Of a DNA stretch of 64,000 nucleotides, positions 1 through 12,735 are shown piece after piece. The position numbers and the translations under genes were made by a program. This DNA is from Hoplostethus atlanticus (lineage: Eukaryota > Chordata > Actinopteri > Trachichthyiformes > Trachichthyidae): NCBI GenBank assembly GCA_034670405.1, contig JAXDDX010000010.1, forward strand, positions 2,752,001 to 2,816,000. The letters run 5' to 3'. The stretch's first letter is position 1. Each line of letters opens with the position of its first letter. Under the pieces are notes generated by a model. It was not told the origin of the DNA, searched no databases, and was given only the letters and a program-made list of their open reading frames with translations.

Positions 1-528
1 CCAGGTTGCTCTTCACTGGCTCAGTGTGGGGAAATAGAAAGGGCATACACTGTATACAGAAGGGGTGAGGGTTTACAAAACAGTCCTGCTTTCTGTCATT
101 TGCTGAAGTATGTACTATAATGTCACTTAATCTGATATTAGGAACATATGTCAACAATGTACTTACTTAAACAGATTTATATATTTCAATAGGACCTATT
201 TATATTTCTGTATTATTTTAGATTCCCTTAATAAGTGATGTCATCACCATAACAAATACTGATAAGCAATGTTCACCAAACTGTGTGTATGTACAGAATT
301 CATAACATGTCTATGATTTTTAAAGACACGCCATTTGCATTGTGTAATCTCTCTGCGTGGGTAAGGAGTGGGACATTTTCGTTACACGCTACATGACTTC
401 CTACCTGAAGGCTCTACCTTTCTGTTTTTTGCGAAGGCAGTGACTGGTTCCACAGCTCTTACGAGGACACACAACCTTTTGGGGAGGACAGTATTTTGAC
501 CCCTTTGCTATCGATCAATGGATATCAA
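1..528. other. Intergenic, no gene seen
   Basis: AT-rich non-coding sequence. I see no open frame with protein-like content, no splice-flanked exon and no recognisable repeat before the duplicated block that begins near 529. Confidence 0.5.
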
Positions 529-926
529 TCTATTTTTTCTGCATTTAAAAAAAACGGGAACCATGGGAAAAAGCAATAAGGGAACTGTACAGGTATGGTG
601 TGACCGGCTATGTATCTACGGGACATTGTGCTGCAGCCACCGCACGCAGTAGGCGTGGTTCTGCTGTCCACAGCTCCTTGTTCGGGTGGTGGAAGGAGTG
701 AAGCAAAAACTGGATTGTCGATAAGCACACATACTGGATAATATAAAAAAGGTATAGAATAAAATATAAGGAACACTTGCCTTGAGTGTTTTTCCCTCTG
801 TGTTTGTATCGCACACACACACTGTTCAGTTCAGTATGCACACCTAAGGACATGCTGTGACCAATGTTTCTCTTTCTCACACAGAGATATATTCAGTTTT
901 GCTGTTGTTGTGGCTGCTGGTATGTG
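529..926. repeat. Duplicated block B, copy 1
   Basis: About 400 bp that recurs, with small indels, at 3108-3522 in the same orientation. Shared landmarks include TTTTTTCTGCATTTAAAA, CCGGCTATGTATCTACGGGA and GTTGTTGTGGCTGCTGGTAT. Copy 2 has an extra GTGTACAG and one extra GGT unit relative to this copy. The overlapping open frames on both strands contain no known domain, so I treat it as non-coding. It may be a dispersed element or a local duplication. Confidence 0.75.
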
Positions 927-2271
927 TGTGCGTGCATGTGTATGAGTGTGTGTGTTTGTGTGTGCATGTCTGTATGTGTGGATGTGGGAGTTGGGGATTT
1001 TTTCCTCCAACTTGTTATGAGATGTTTCAATAAGGAACATCAAAAGTCTCTCTCACACACACACACACACACACCCAGAGCGAGCAGTGAAGAGACAGGT
1101 GAAGCTCCTCAGAACGCTGGAAATGTTGGCAGACTGTAAAAAGGAGGACAGTCTGTGTCTGCCCCTGTGAGCACTCAGCCATCTGCTTCATTAGAATTCC
1201 CCCTTGAGGTAACCTTCCCTTCTCCAAGAGGGACTCGTTGAAAGTGAAGGGCTTTGTTTTAGATTGTCTAATGTAATTACACAGTATTCTCCTCCGCTGA
1301 CGCTCGCCTGCTGAGAGGAGAGGAAACCGGCCTACAGCTGCCTGCTCGGCGTCTACCGGTGAGCGAAAAAACACACGCACGAGTCCGGTGTAAGCGCTGA
1401 CACGTGAGCCTCCCGTATGCCGCCTGTGTGGTTCTGTGCAGCGGGCCAGATCACCGAGGTCACGCCCCCCCCCGCCTCGTGGCTGCGGCGGCTGTCTCTC
1501 TCCTGCCATAGGGGGACGGCCGGCGCTAATGCCTTACTCTGCAGCATCTGGGATAATCTGCTCTGGGTCTCCTTGGGTCAAACTCAACAGTAATTAATCC
1601 TACCATTCCCCCGCATGCCGCAGTGTTAAAGGACTGTAAATGCGCGCGTCTCAAGTTTTTCCTCCTTTCCAGATAACCCATTTCAACTCTTGCCACCGCT
1701 GCTGGTGTTGGAGGAGGGAGACAGCCTGCACTTTTACATAAATTAAAATGTTTTTATAGTGACATTTGAGAGAGACACGGGGATTTGGGTGGATTTCAGT
1801 AGGTCAGAGGGATGAAACTTGAGTGTCCTGAAAGTCTAAGATCTGCACAGAGCAATACTAGGTCAAAAGTTATTATATAAATTCAGATACGTGAAAAAAA
1901 AACATGCCATCATGTGATTTGAACCTCCTCTTTTTTTTGCTTTTTGCCCGTAAGAGGAACCTGTTGTTTTTTTTTTAAGGAAAATGCTTTTACTTTCCCA
2001 GATCTTCTCACACTCACAGCATGCAGGCCTGGCCCTATATTTTTCAGCAGCCCTGAGCCCAGAGCACTCAGGAACACACACAGTAACTACAGCATATCCG
2101 TATTAGTGCTTTTCCCCCTCTAAAACCCTGCCGTCAAAGCCTTTTGACATCTGCCAGCTTGTTCGCAAATATTGTCGAAATGCCAACTTTGCAATGCTCC
2201 AGTTTTTGGTGCGCATGGCTGGAAGTTTTCTTTTTGTGTCAGTGTGTGTGTACACGTGCACGTTTTTGCTT

Positions 2272-2302
<31 letters not shown>

Positions 2303-2898
2303 CGTGCGCCTCCTGGGATTAAGTTCATGAAAGCATACGCATGGGTAACATCGGAAAGATGGCCACAGGTTGCCAACCTGATGTCCCCCTCTCTGCCTCT
2401 TGCTCAGCCAACCTCCCCCACACACACCCACACCCACCCCCCCTCAAGTCCCCATCCTCTCCTCGCTCCTTCCCTCCCCTGCCGAAAAAACTATGATGTT
2501 CAGAAACAGGCCATGTCGTGCTCTACTTAAAGGTAAGGAAAAGTGCTGACTTAATGGCTGAACTATGTGTGGGGTAGGAAAAAGCTGTTAGGGTGATAAT
2601 ATGAGCTCTGGGAACAAGATCAGCTCCTGTCCTCAGAACAACAGAGATGTCATGTAATGTTGGATTTGACTGATTTTATTTACATAGCGTGCACCCATTC
2701 ACATATTGTGCTAAACTCCTTAACAGACTCAATTGTCAGACACACAAAATCCCTTTTCTGAACTACTTTCTGGTCATTCTCGGGTCTGGGGGTCAGTGTT
2801 AATCGGGACGGAGAGCAAGGAGCTGTTTAAATGTTCAAGGGCTTAATTCTCCAGAGGTCTCCGTGACCGTAGTGCCGTCTCATGGAATCATTCCTTGA
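927..2898. other. Intergenic, microsatellite-rich
   Basis: No gene supported. It contains GT/CA tracts near 926-985, 1050-1075 and 2277-2304. About 1280-1500 is relatively GC- and CpG-rich and could be a regulatory region, but no transcript structure can be shown. Open frames here are driven by the dinucleotide repeats. Confidence 0.5.
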
Positions 2899-3107
2899 AG
2901 TTGAATTGCAGAGATTAATTCCAAAATGAGACGTTCATTATTTGAAGTGTGACACCTTCTCTGACAAAATGATCGCTGGCACAAAAGTAAAACTCACAAT
3001 TGGATATTTTTGAAGCCTCTTGTATCTTGAGTCCAATATTTACAAGACAGCAACATGACAGCAAAATCTTGAAAAATAAGCATCAGCTGACATTTTTTTC
3101 TTTCTAT
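2899..3107. repeat. Block A, left direct repeat flanking block B copy 2
   Basis: About 200 bp that recurs, shortened and diverged, at 3519-3683. Shared landmarks are GAATTGCAGA, TTTGAAGTGTGACACCTTC, ACAATTGGATATTTTTGAAG and TTTCTTTCTATAAT. The A-B-A' order is discussed under findings. Confidence 0.7.
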
Positions 3108-3522
3108 AATCAATTTTTTCTGCATTTAAAAATGGGAACCGTGGGAAAAAGCAATAAGAGAACTGTACAGTGTACAGGTATGGTGTGACCGGCTATGTAT
3201 CTACGGGACATTGTGCTACAGCCACCGCACTCAGTAGGCGTGGTTCTGCTGTCCACAGCTCCTTGTTCGGGTGGTGGTGGAAGGAGTGAAGCAAAAACTG
3301 GATTGTCGATAAGCACACATACTGGATAATATAAAGAAGGTATAGAATAAAATATAAGGAACACCTTGAGTGTCTTTCCCTCTGTGTTTGTATCACACCC
3401 ACACACTGTGTTCAGGATTACACTATGCACACCTAAGGACATGCTGTGACCAATGTTTCTCTTTCTCACACAGATTTTTTTGGTATATTCAGTTTTGCTG
3501 TTGTTGTGGCTGCTGGTATGTG
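3108..3522. repeat. Duplicated block B, copy 2
   Basis: Second copy of the block at 529-926, here bracketed by the direct repeats at 2899-3107 and 3519-3683. Its 143-codon minus-strand open frame has no recognisable domain and is interrupted in the other copy, so I do not call it coding. Confidence 0.75.
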
Positions 3523-3683
3523 AATTGCAGATTAATTCCAAAATTTGAAGTGTGACACCTTCACTAAATAAAACTTACAATTGGATATTTTTGAAGCCTC
3601 TTGCATCTTGAGACCAATAAGAAAGTAACATTTTATAGCAAGTTAAAGCAAAATCCAGTTTTTCTTTCTATAATGGATATATA
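3519..3683. repeat. Block A', right direct repeat flanking block B copy 2
   Basis: Diverged copy of 2899-3107 with internal deletions, beginning exactly where block B ends. Confidence 0.65.
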
Positions 3684-4689
3684 GCATTTTGGGATGAAAT
3701 TAAATTATAGTTCAATATATTATCATTTTCTATACTTCAGCGTATAATTCATCTTGATGTATGAGGTGAGATGTCTTGAAATATGCATTCAAGACATTTC
3801 TCTCTCTGTTCTAAGATGAATAGAAAAAGAAACATAGAGAAACTGAATTGAAGGAGGAACATTTTTATTATTTTTAGAATTGATAATCCTCCGTGGCTGG
3901 TGAGCCCTGCTGTGTCTTCCACCTCCTCCCCCCAGTGAGCCTTGATGGGGGGGAAGGATCTCCCATCTTCACACCCCTTCTTCCCCTTGGCTCTGGAGAT
4001 GCCGCATCCTTTGCTTTCCCCTTGCTGGCTTTTTCGAGGGTAAGGGTAAATGGTAGCAGAAGCCCCGCCCCCCAGCCCCCAGCCTGCAGCCTCTGTTCCC
4101 TGTTTATCATATTAGCCTGTGCCCTTGAGCATTTGCAGCCAGACTCATCCTTTGAACTAAGGAGAGAAAGTGGACTTGGGCAGCCATACCATAAATCATG
4201 TGGCTTTAAATTTTGACAAATAGTAAATGGCCTTGTACTAAACCATCGCCAGGCTTCAGAAGGGAGTGTCTTGATTGGCTGTTGAGGTAGGCTGGTGTTT
4301 CTGGCACGGCTCCTCTTCCAGCCTTGAAAGAGATCAGAGAAATACAGCATCTTATTCTATTTTTCTCTTTAAAAGGAGACTTGACTTGACTTTAACATCT
4401 CACAACTCTCTGAAAAAGAAATCAGAGGATAAGCGGACCAATCTTCAATACGCATTTTCAGTCTTTCCATGTTTATCTTTACACGCTGGAAAAAGCAAAA
4501 AAAAAACTGCACGCATTCATCACAATCACCCAGGCGGCATGCTGCGTTCACAGAGAAATGGAAAGCGACAGACGCGCGAGTCGAGAGACAAGGGTCACCT
4601 CACAAGAGAGCTCAGAAAGCTTTGAAAGCTCACATTGGTATGCCTCATTGTATGTATGCACGTCTATTATTTGGATGACAGTGTGTGTT

Positions 4690-4726
<37 letters not shown>

Positions 4727-4959
4727 CTGCCTCATGTGCTTCAATGGAGATGGATTGCATGCTAGTGGGATATTTGCTATGGTTGCAACATACCTTACTC
4801 TGTGTACTGATGAAAGCAGTTATGTAATGAATATTGTGGGGGATATCAAATCAAGATTTTCAATATGAATGAATTTTTGTGGCAAAATAAACTCCAACCC
4901 CTTTATAAGCTTGGACTTTTCTTCATTTCTAGTTCTAGTGCCTTCATTAAAGAGAGACA

Positions 4960-5490
4960 CACACAGTAAATCCTATTTCATATCAATTTGAGAGTCAGCC
5001 AGGAAGAGCCGGGGAAGCCGAAATAAAATGTTCATCCACCGTGAGCATCTAGAAAGGCTTGATTACACGTGCACTGGGCTAGCCGGTGCAGGGAATAATT
5101 AAGATTGTTTAAGGTGCCATTATTGACTCACATAATTATAGTTTTCACAGAAGAGCCACAGTCTGTTGAGCAGGATCTTCGAGTGCCACCCTGGCCCTCT
5201 TGACCCCCATTCTTCATCTCAGCCGCAAATGGCTATTGGAATGAGGGGAAAAATGCAGCCTATTATGTAGTGGACTCCAGGCCCGTGCCAAATGTGATTG
5301 GGTATTGAAAGCGCAAACCTAAAGGCCTTATTAACGTGTTCCTCTCCAATTAAGTCCTTACCATTTGTCGTATAAATAAGCAAACAAGCAGGCAGGCATT
5401 CCTCAGCGCTCCAGTCATCCGCCTTCTACTTTGATGCGTATTCTAAATTCATGAACACGATGTTTCCTGTCAACCAGGCGGAATGCAAGA
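4960..5490. promoter_or_regulatory. Candidate conserved non-coding element
   Basis: About 530 bp of complex, repeat-free, non-coding sequence with several homeodomain-type AT cores (GAATAATTAAGA, CATAATTATAG, CTCCAATTAAGTCC). It stands out from the microsatellite-dominated surroundings. This is inference from composition only. Confidence 0.2.
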
Positions 5491-7882
5491 GGACGCGTAG
5501 CATAGCAGTCGAAAGCCAACATCGCAATCACCCTCCTCCTGTAAAATGTAATGTTATGTCATATGGTGCAGGACGGCTGTTATGTCTACCAGCACCTTGT
5601 GAAATCAGCTGGAATTGGCTGTGATTGTTAGGACTTAACTGGGACTCTGCTACAATGGAAGGCAGAAAGCACGGGTCCTGACCACCGGATGATTTTTTTT
5701 TTTTTTCTTTCTTCATTACAGCACACACAATTTCTCTAACGCTGACCACTACTGGTGTGCTTAAGAGTCAGAAATAGATCTCACCATGAGGCTGAAAGGA
5801 CTGTTGAACAATCAGTGGCACCCTCACAAAGAGAGGACTACAGTGGGAGGAGAGGGGGATGGGGAAGGACAGAAGGGCTCTTAGAAAGAAAGAGGTAGAG
5901 GAGAAAGAAGGATGAGAGGTGGGCTTAGAGTGGAAGTACGGAAAGAGACCTTGGGCAAAATTAATTAAGTGTAACACAATGGCTACAAGGTCTAAATTAT
6001 AAAATACTTGTGTATTGATTGACATTTGTCATTGACCAGACCCGGTCCTCTATTGGCTCCTGTTGCAAAGGGCACTTTCAAATGATTTTTGTGCCATTGC
6101 CAGTATGAGGAGAACACAGTGGAAGAATAAAGTCACATACAGCAGGAGACAGTACAATCCATCCAGCTACTTGGAGACCATAGCGAACTAGCTAGCTGTG
6201 CCTGGTAGCATTACAGAGTCCTTCTCATCATTCTTACCAGTGTGTTGACAGCAGAGACAGCTGATCTTGTAAAAGCTGACATAGCTTATATTGTGACAGG
6301 CTAACAAAAACACAAAATAGATGTTTAGATTTGGTTCATTCATTAAAAAGGTGATTTGGATGAGAATCTGCACACCAGCACGTGGCCTCGCCTCTCTGTG
6401 TATTGGTACCAGGAGACATCCAGCTAGGCGGGTTCACTGTGAGGCTTCACATTACATAAATTGAAGGACAAGGATGCTAATTTGTGTAAAGGAGCAGCAG
6501 TGCATTCTTCTGAGCTACCTTTGATGTTACCACCTTAAGTATTTCATAAGGAATCTTTTTTATTTTTTTTTTTAAAAATGTGCAAGATGTGTATGTGTGT
6601 GTGTGTGGTGTGTGTGTGTGGTGTGTGTGTTTAACCACATAGCTCACAGCAGTAGATTCAACCAACAGTTACAGTACGGTGCCAAGTTCCCCAGAGCAAA
6701 ACTGACAAAAACAACAAAATCAAAGTGTGTATGAATGTGTGTGCATGGTTCTATGTGTGACTGTGTGTGTGTGTGTGTGTGTGTGTCTGTGTGTGTGTGT
6801 GTGTGTGTGTGTATTTGTGTGCTAGGGCATGAACATTTTCATGTGTATATATGTCAGTGTATGCAAATATACTGTATGTGTGTGTGTGTGTGTGTGTGAT
6901 AAAATGGATGGAGGAGGTGAGCAGAGAGAGATACTGTAGGGAGGAGAGGAGAGGGACAGTGAGAAGGGGACAAGAAGTGGCTGGTGACGTAATGAGGAGA
7001 GAGCGAGTGTAGGATGTTCGTGTACAGGGTGAGTGTAGTGTGTGTGTGTGTGTGTGTGTGTGTCAGAAGAGAAAGAGTGAGAGAAAAGAAGAGAGAGAAA
7101 GCGGCGGTGTTTTTGAACATCCAGTTCTGCTTTTCTTCTAATCCTGGCACAGCCGTTGGGATTAAAAGGAGGCAGTTAAACTCTGAATATTTCATGATTT
7201 TTCTCTGCATCAGCTGAGCAGAAATCTAGATCATTAACGTGCACCTTTCTCTTGTGACGACATCTTAAAAGAGTAAGCGGTGTTTTGTTTTTAGTTTTTT
7301 TTCGGACGCTTGTGGTTGGTTCCTCGCCCATCTCCTGTTTGATAAAAAGCGTGATTTATTCTGAAGTGCAATAGAGTCCAATGCATGGTACTGGTTGAAT
7401 GAGGAACGCTTTGTATGAGATTATGGCTCATCCTATTGTCGATTCAGGAAGTATGGTAAATGTTAAAAAAATAAACATGACCATAAAATATGGAGCAGAT
7501 GCTTTGTTTAATTCATAGATGAGCTACAATTATTTGTATTATTTCTGCTCAGCGTGTTACACTTTCATATGTCCACGGCATGGCTCCCTGTATTGGGAGA
7601 AATTCTGCTTGCTTTGTGAAATAGTGTGACTAACTGGCTGTGTCCAATCAGGGCGTGGAGCGACCACGGTCAAATGTCTTAGGCCGCATGGAAGGAGTCG
7701 GCACACTATTTCAATAATTCCCACATAAAACACAGCTCACTCTTCCAGAGATCCCGGGGAGGTGGAATCCACTTCCTAATCCCCTGCCAAAAGCTCAGTT
7801 GGCAAAATGAGAGAATTGGTTTTTCCTGGTTTTATCTTGGTCGGCAGTTAGTAGGCTCAGGCAGTCCAAAATAGGATCCTAT

Positions 7883-7883
<1 letters not shown>

Positions 7884-7929
<46 letters not shown>
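7884..7929. repeat. (CT)n microsatellite
   Basis: About 23 uninterrupted CT dinucleotides. Confidence 0.95.
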
Positions 7930-7930
<1 letters not shown>

Positions 7931-8042
7931 CCACTGACACTTCTTCCTCCCTCCACCTTCCTCCAATGCCCCAGATCACTGACTTTGGACAAGCATCCAG
8001 TTAATAAAACTAACAGCCGCCAGGGAAGTGTTGGAAGTATTA

Positions 8043-8046
<4 letters not shown>

Positions 8047-8096
<50 letters not shown>
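8047..8096. repeat. (GT)n microsatellite
   Basis: About 25 GT dinucleotides followed by a short GA run. Confidence 0.95.
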
Positions 8097-8103
<7 letters not shown>

Positions 8104-9107
8104 CAGTCTGTCAGAGAGTGCCAGGCTAAGCGAGTACCTGTGTGTGTCTGTATAAAACATCTCTAGGCAGGAAAAGCACCATATCTGATACTGATAGCAG
8201 CTCGGAGTGATAAATCCATCCACAATCATTTCCAGAGCCATCTTTAAACCTCTTTAATGTCACCAGAACCAACGGCGAAAACATCCTCCTATAGCTGCCA
8301 CGGAGTAACTATGAGGGAGAAAATAATTTCCAATGAACACTGTAATAATGATAATAATAATATAGATCACTTAACAAAGCTACAAAGTGCTGAAGACGCT
8401 ATTTATCATCTAAAGCACAATGATGAGGCGTCAAAGCCAAAGCTGTATTTAGGTGTGGATGTTCTGTGCTATGCCACGGGTGAGAGGCTGGGTCACACAG
8501 TTTGATATGCAGGTGCACAGACGCGCAGGGTTTCCTGCGGCAGGCAGGCAGCTCTCTTGTCAGGGGTGTACCGAGGCATGACATGTAAAGACACACACAC
8601 ACACACACAAACACACAAACACACACACACACATACACACGCGTCTCCCCTGTCGGCAGCCGTCCGCCACGGGATGGCTGATAAAAATATCACAAGCCCT
8701 ATCAGGCAATTAAACAGGGAGACGCAGTGGAGTGTGTGGGCTGCTTAATGGCATCTTCCTCCCCATGGAGGAGCCAGTGCGACTGGGCAACGGGGGGGAT
8801 ACAGACCAGTGATGGAGTGGTAAATTAAAAGGTGGGCAAACCAGTTACATTGGTTTCAATGAACAGTCACAGTGTCATGTGATCTAAAGGGCATTTCAGA
8901 GGCCTTTCCACCCACCAAGGAAACATCTGGTTTGAACTCATGTCAGTGACTGCCACCAAGTGAACAACCACTATAAACAAATGAACAGTATTATGAATAG
9001 TATTTACTTGTTTTATCTATTTTGTTTCAACTATAATGCATAAGCCCCAGCCCTACTATGAATTTAGATCACAAAGATTTATATTGGCTTGAAGAAGTGG
9101 ATTAAAT

Positions 9108-9312
9108 GTGGCACCAGGGTGGCCATGTGGTTAGAGACACCATCGTTGAAGAACCTGGACCCCAAGCAAGCATCTGTCCTACTGAAGTTGAGCTTGAGCA
9201 AAACACTGAATCGCCACCAGCTCCAGGGGTGGTGCTCTGCCCGACCCTGCCCTCTGACATCCCTGGAAGCAGGCAAGCAAAGCGAGAATGTCCTTGCAAT
9301 TAAACATCACAT
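9108..9312 (+). repeat. tRNA-derived SINE remnant
   Basis: The tRNA-like head GGGTGGCCATGTGGTTAGAG carries a pol III A-box-like segment. It is followed by the fish-SINE body motifs GAGCAAAACACTGAAT, a GGGTGGTGCTCTGCCCGACCC segment and a GAATGTCCTTGCAATTAAA-type end. Layout matches widespread teleost SINEs in which this body follows a tRNA head. Assignment is from memory of the family. Confidence 0.6.
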
Positions 9313-10329
9313 TATCACACCTCATTTCACAATGGAGTTGGGTTTACGTGCAACTGCATTCCTGGTGCGTGCCGACATCTTGAGTCTGACACCTCTCTGA
9401 GTCTGGTCAAGCAGAACATTGTGGAGGTGATGGATACACTCCATAATGGACATTCCTCAAACTGAAATGGACATTATCAGCCGGGTGATAGAGGTTGGTA
9501 TCTGCCCCATGTCTTGGCTCCTGCCATGGCTGCAACTCTCACCTCAGCAGGGGGCCTATGATGGACTCCATATCGTCTCACACAATCTCAGCCGGCCGAT
9601 ACAAGGTGGCGCCATCGTGGACTTGGATAGTGACACAGCTGGGTTTTTTTTTTTCCTACATTGTGTTTGTGTGTGTGAGAGAGATAGAGAGAGAGCGCGA
9701 GATAGAGAGAGAGTCCCCCATGTTCCCCAGATTCAGGCTCCAGTTAATGGAGACAGATAGTACTTACACCAGTGGAACAATTGCACTGATAGCCTGACAC
9801 CTTGTTTAGCAGTCAAACAGAAATAAACATCCACCATAGGGCGAGAGCCCCTCTTCAAATGGCTTCATTTGTTGGTTGGAGAAACCCTCTGTTCAGCTCC
9901 ACTTGATCAACATCACATAATCTCTCTGTGAGGAGAAGATAGTTCTATATATGTGTATGTATACCAGCAAATGCATTTGTTACTATGAAAACTCTCACCT
10001 TATGAAACCTACGTTAGCCCAGAGTATTTATTTGTGTGATTTTATTTTAACAATACAAATAAAACCACAATGACGTATTGGAAGTGACACCCTGTTGTAT
10101 CAAAGTATTGATATTCTCAATACCCTGGAGTAGGTTGGTTAAAGATGTGAGGATTAGGTGACTTTGCCCAAGGACACTTTGGCAGTAATGGCAGTAATAA
10201 AGCACTGTTAGTACCAATGATTAATAGGAATAATAAGGTGCAACACTATTAAAGACTTTTACTGTATTGTGCCATTAACAATGTGACATATCGGTCAAAC
10301 AGACCTACAGTCTGTTTGTCAGGCATCCA

Positions 10330-10412
10330 AGGAACTGTAACGGGAATCAAACCAGCAACCCTTTGATTATTGGATGAGCTCCCTAACCAACCTGCTGCCC
10401 CGCCACCTAATG
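10330..10412 (-). repeat. Possible reverse-oriented tRNA-like SINE fragment
   Basis: The plus strand reads GGGAATCAAACCAGCAACCC then CTCCCTAACCAACCTGCTGCC, which resembles the reverse complement of a tRNA-derived B-box/A-box head. No cloverleaf can be drawn, so it is not a functional tRNA. Confidence 0.35.
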
Positions 10413-11570
10413 TCGCCTCCTCTCGTCACAGAGGGAGAACCATGTGTGCATTTTACCTGTGGCTATTGTGGAGGGACAGCCGCATCGGGAAGACAGATGC
10501 TGGCAGAACGCTCGCTGCCATGGCTAATGTGGATTTGACTGAGAAAACCACAGAACCTGGAGGAGAATGCATCCAGACGAAGAGTGATAAACGGATGTAA
10601 TAGCTCTATGTCTGGCTGTACTGGCCCCGAGTCCCCCTCACCCCCCCCGCCACCACCACCTCTACTAACGCCCAGATGAAGGGCCGCTAAGTCAGCTCTG
10701 GTCCAGCCTGCTCCTGCTCCACGGCTCAGCCTCCCAGTGTGTGCATGCTGCAGACAAAGATAGGACTCTCAAAGGGCTGGCACAATGCTGGGCTCAAAGG
10801 CTCCCATTTCTGCTTGCTCCTCTCAGTACCCCTCTATCACACTTCTTCTAATGGAAAAAAAACCCAGCCCCCACATCAGTACATCCTGTAGCATTGACAA
10901 AATGACTTATTACTCCCTACTGCACACTTCCCTCTCCCTCCCCGGATTCATCAAGCTCCCAACTTCCCATCAAACCAGCTGGCACCTCCTGGCACTTGTC
11001 TAGCCTGTCACCCTTCCCCTGCAGTGACCTTGAGAAAGAGATGAAGGAGTGATGGTACTCCCATAACAGCAGCAATACATTCCCACCCCCCAAAATACAG
11101 CCAGTTCTGAGAAGGAGGGGGGGGGATAAACCCTATGCATATCAGCATCAAGATTAGGATGCCTCTGTTTGGTCCTTTTTATATCCCAATAAGTTGAAGT
11201 TGGTGATGAAATACAGAGCTGTTACGTGTTGAAGCTAAAGACGATGAAGCTGTCTGGTTTATCAGGTGAAAAACAACCATCTTGCCCGGTTGACAACTGT
11301 AGGTCTTGTGCACGTCTCATGGGCCCTCGGTTCGTGAAACGTGCTTAACTTATAAAGGACCATGTCTTGATTCAAAACACGACAATCACTACGATTTGAG
11401 TTATAAGGTTGTTCTGCAACAGCGGTGCATTGCCGCGCTGATGACAAAGAGGGACAGAATCATTCTGACAGCAGGATGCAGAGATGAAGTGACATGACAA
11501 CGTGTGAAACAAAAGTGTCTGCTGTGATCAACCACCTTCACAGGCAACAATCCACCCCCTCCATGGAAAC

Positions 11571-11598
11571 TGTGTCACATGACTGGTCATGTGACACA
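11571..11598. repeat. Perfect inverted repeat with E-box core
   Basis: TGTGTCACATGAC and GTCATGTGACACA form 13-bp perfect arms separated by TG. Each arm contains GTCACATGAC, a USF/MITF/TFE-type E-box. Confidence 0.8.
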
Positions 11599-12700
11599 TT
11601 GGATGCCATTCTTCCGTGTCCTGGTGGAATAGGGACACGGACAAGAGATGATGCATGAATTGTTAATCAGATAAAGACAGTGAGAAGTGATAGGAGTGGA
11701 AGGCAATCGTCCTGGCCATGCTGAATTAATGAGGTGCCGGCTTTCTTCCGCATGCCGAGCTCGAATCAACATTCACTTTCTGGAGCCATCTTTACTGTCC
11801 ATCTCCGTCCCTGCGCCATATGAGCACAGAGGGCCCCAAACTCCGTACTATAACGGCCCCAAGAATCAGCCACTCTTTGTTAGATTTGAAAGTCCGATCA
11901 GTTTAGAGGCTTGTCCTCCTCCCGACCTTGAGCTCATGCAGTAGAGGGAGGCTGATATCTCAGTAGCTTTCAGCAAGAAAGTTTGAGTTTGGCTCTGCCT
12001 AATAGTAGACATCCATGGTGCAGCTGAGGGTGACGGCAGTGGGGTCCCAGTGCATGGCTATTGGGCGACCCTGTCCAAGTCCTGTCCAGAACATCCTCTC
12101 TGACCACCTGAGCCTCTGCCTCCTTTGCCTGTCTGCTGGCACTGAAGTCAGGTGACACAGAACCAATTCATTGCCTCACACCAATTCAAACTCCAGTTGG
12201 ACATGCCCTGTCGGGTTGCACCTCTTTCTCCCACACGTCTAACTCTCTTTTAACACCTGTGTGTGTTGTCGCCATGTACTCCTACCAGCCACATACTTTT
12301 GCGCCCTTTGACAAAAAACAGTAAAAAATTACCCAAGGAGGAGATGGACATTCCCATGGTAACCAGGTCCTGTGGTATAGGCAGGGATATCAGGCCATGC
12401 CCGATGCTATTTGCATACAAATTGCCCAGCTGGTACCTTGTCGTTATGACAACGGCACACAGCTCCCAGAATTCATTTGGAAGTGAAACACAAAAGCAAA
12501 GCAGCCAACAAGCAGAGAGTATAAAATAAAATAAAAAAATAAAATAAAATAAAATTCCTTTTCTTTTACAATGAGGATACTGTACTTTGCTGACAGTGTG
12601 TTGTCATGTACATCAAATCACCATATACCTGCAGTAAATAACATGAAATGAGAGAGAATAGGAGGGAAGATCATACACTCAAACTGGGCAAGATAATGAT

Positions 12701-12735
12701 TTTGATGTCTATATCACTTTGATATAGACATCAAA
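12701..12735. repeat. Perfect 16-bp hairpin, 3-nt loop
   Basis: TTTGATGTCTATATCA and TGATATAGACATCAAA are exact inverted copies separated by CTT. Confidence 0.85.

Larger units (their letters stand above)
3684..9107. other. Intergenic, microsatellites and possible regulatory DNA
   Basis: No coding exon supported. Contents include (TG)n at about 4682-4727, 6592-6631, 6760-6812, 6875-6898 and 7040-7063, (CT)n at 7884-7929, (TG)n at 8047-8096 and (CA)n at 8590-8640. The repeat-poor stretch 4960-5490 is flagged separately as a candidate conserved element. Confidence 0.5.

Noticed and set aside
1027..1509. 160-codon minus-strand frame in a GC-richer region
   Set aside because: No domain, runs into a (CA)n tract, and no splice or promoter support.
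6854..8693. Several 60-120 codon frames rich in THTHTH, SLSLSL or VCVCVC
   Set aside because: They are translations of (CA)n, (CT)n and (TG)n microsatellites.
10330..10412. Functional tRNA gene on the minus strand
   Set aside because: Box-like sequences exist but no cloverleaf stems pair; better explained as a SINE fragment.
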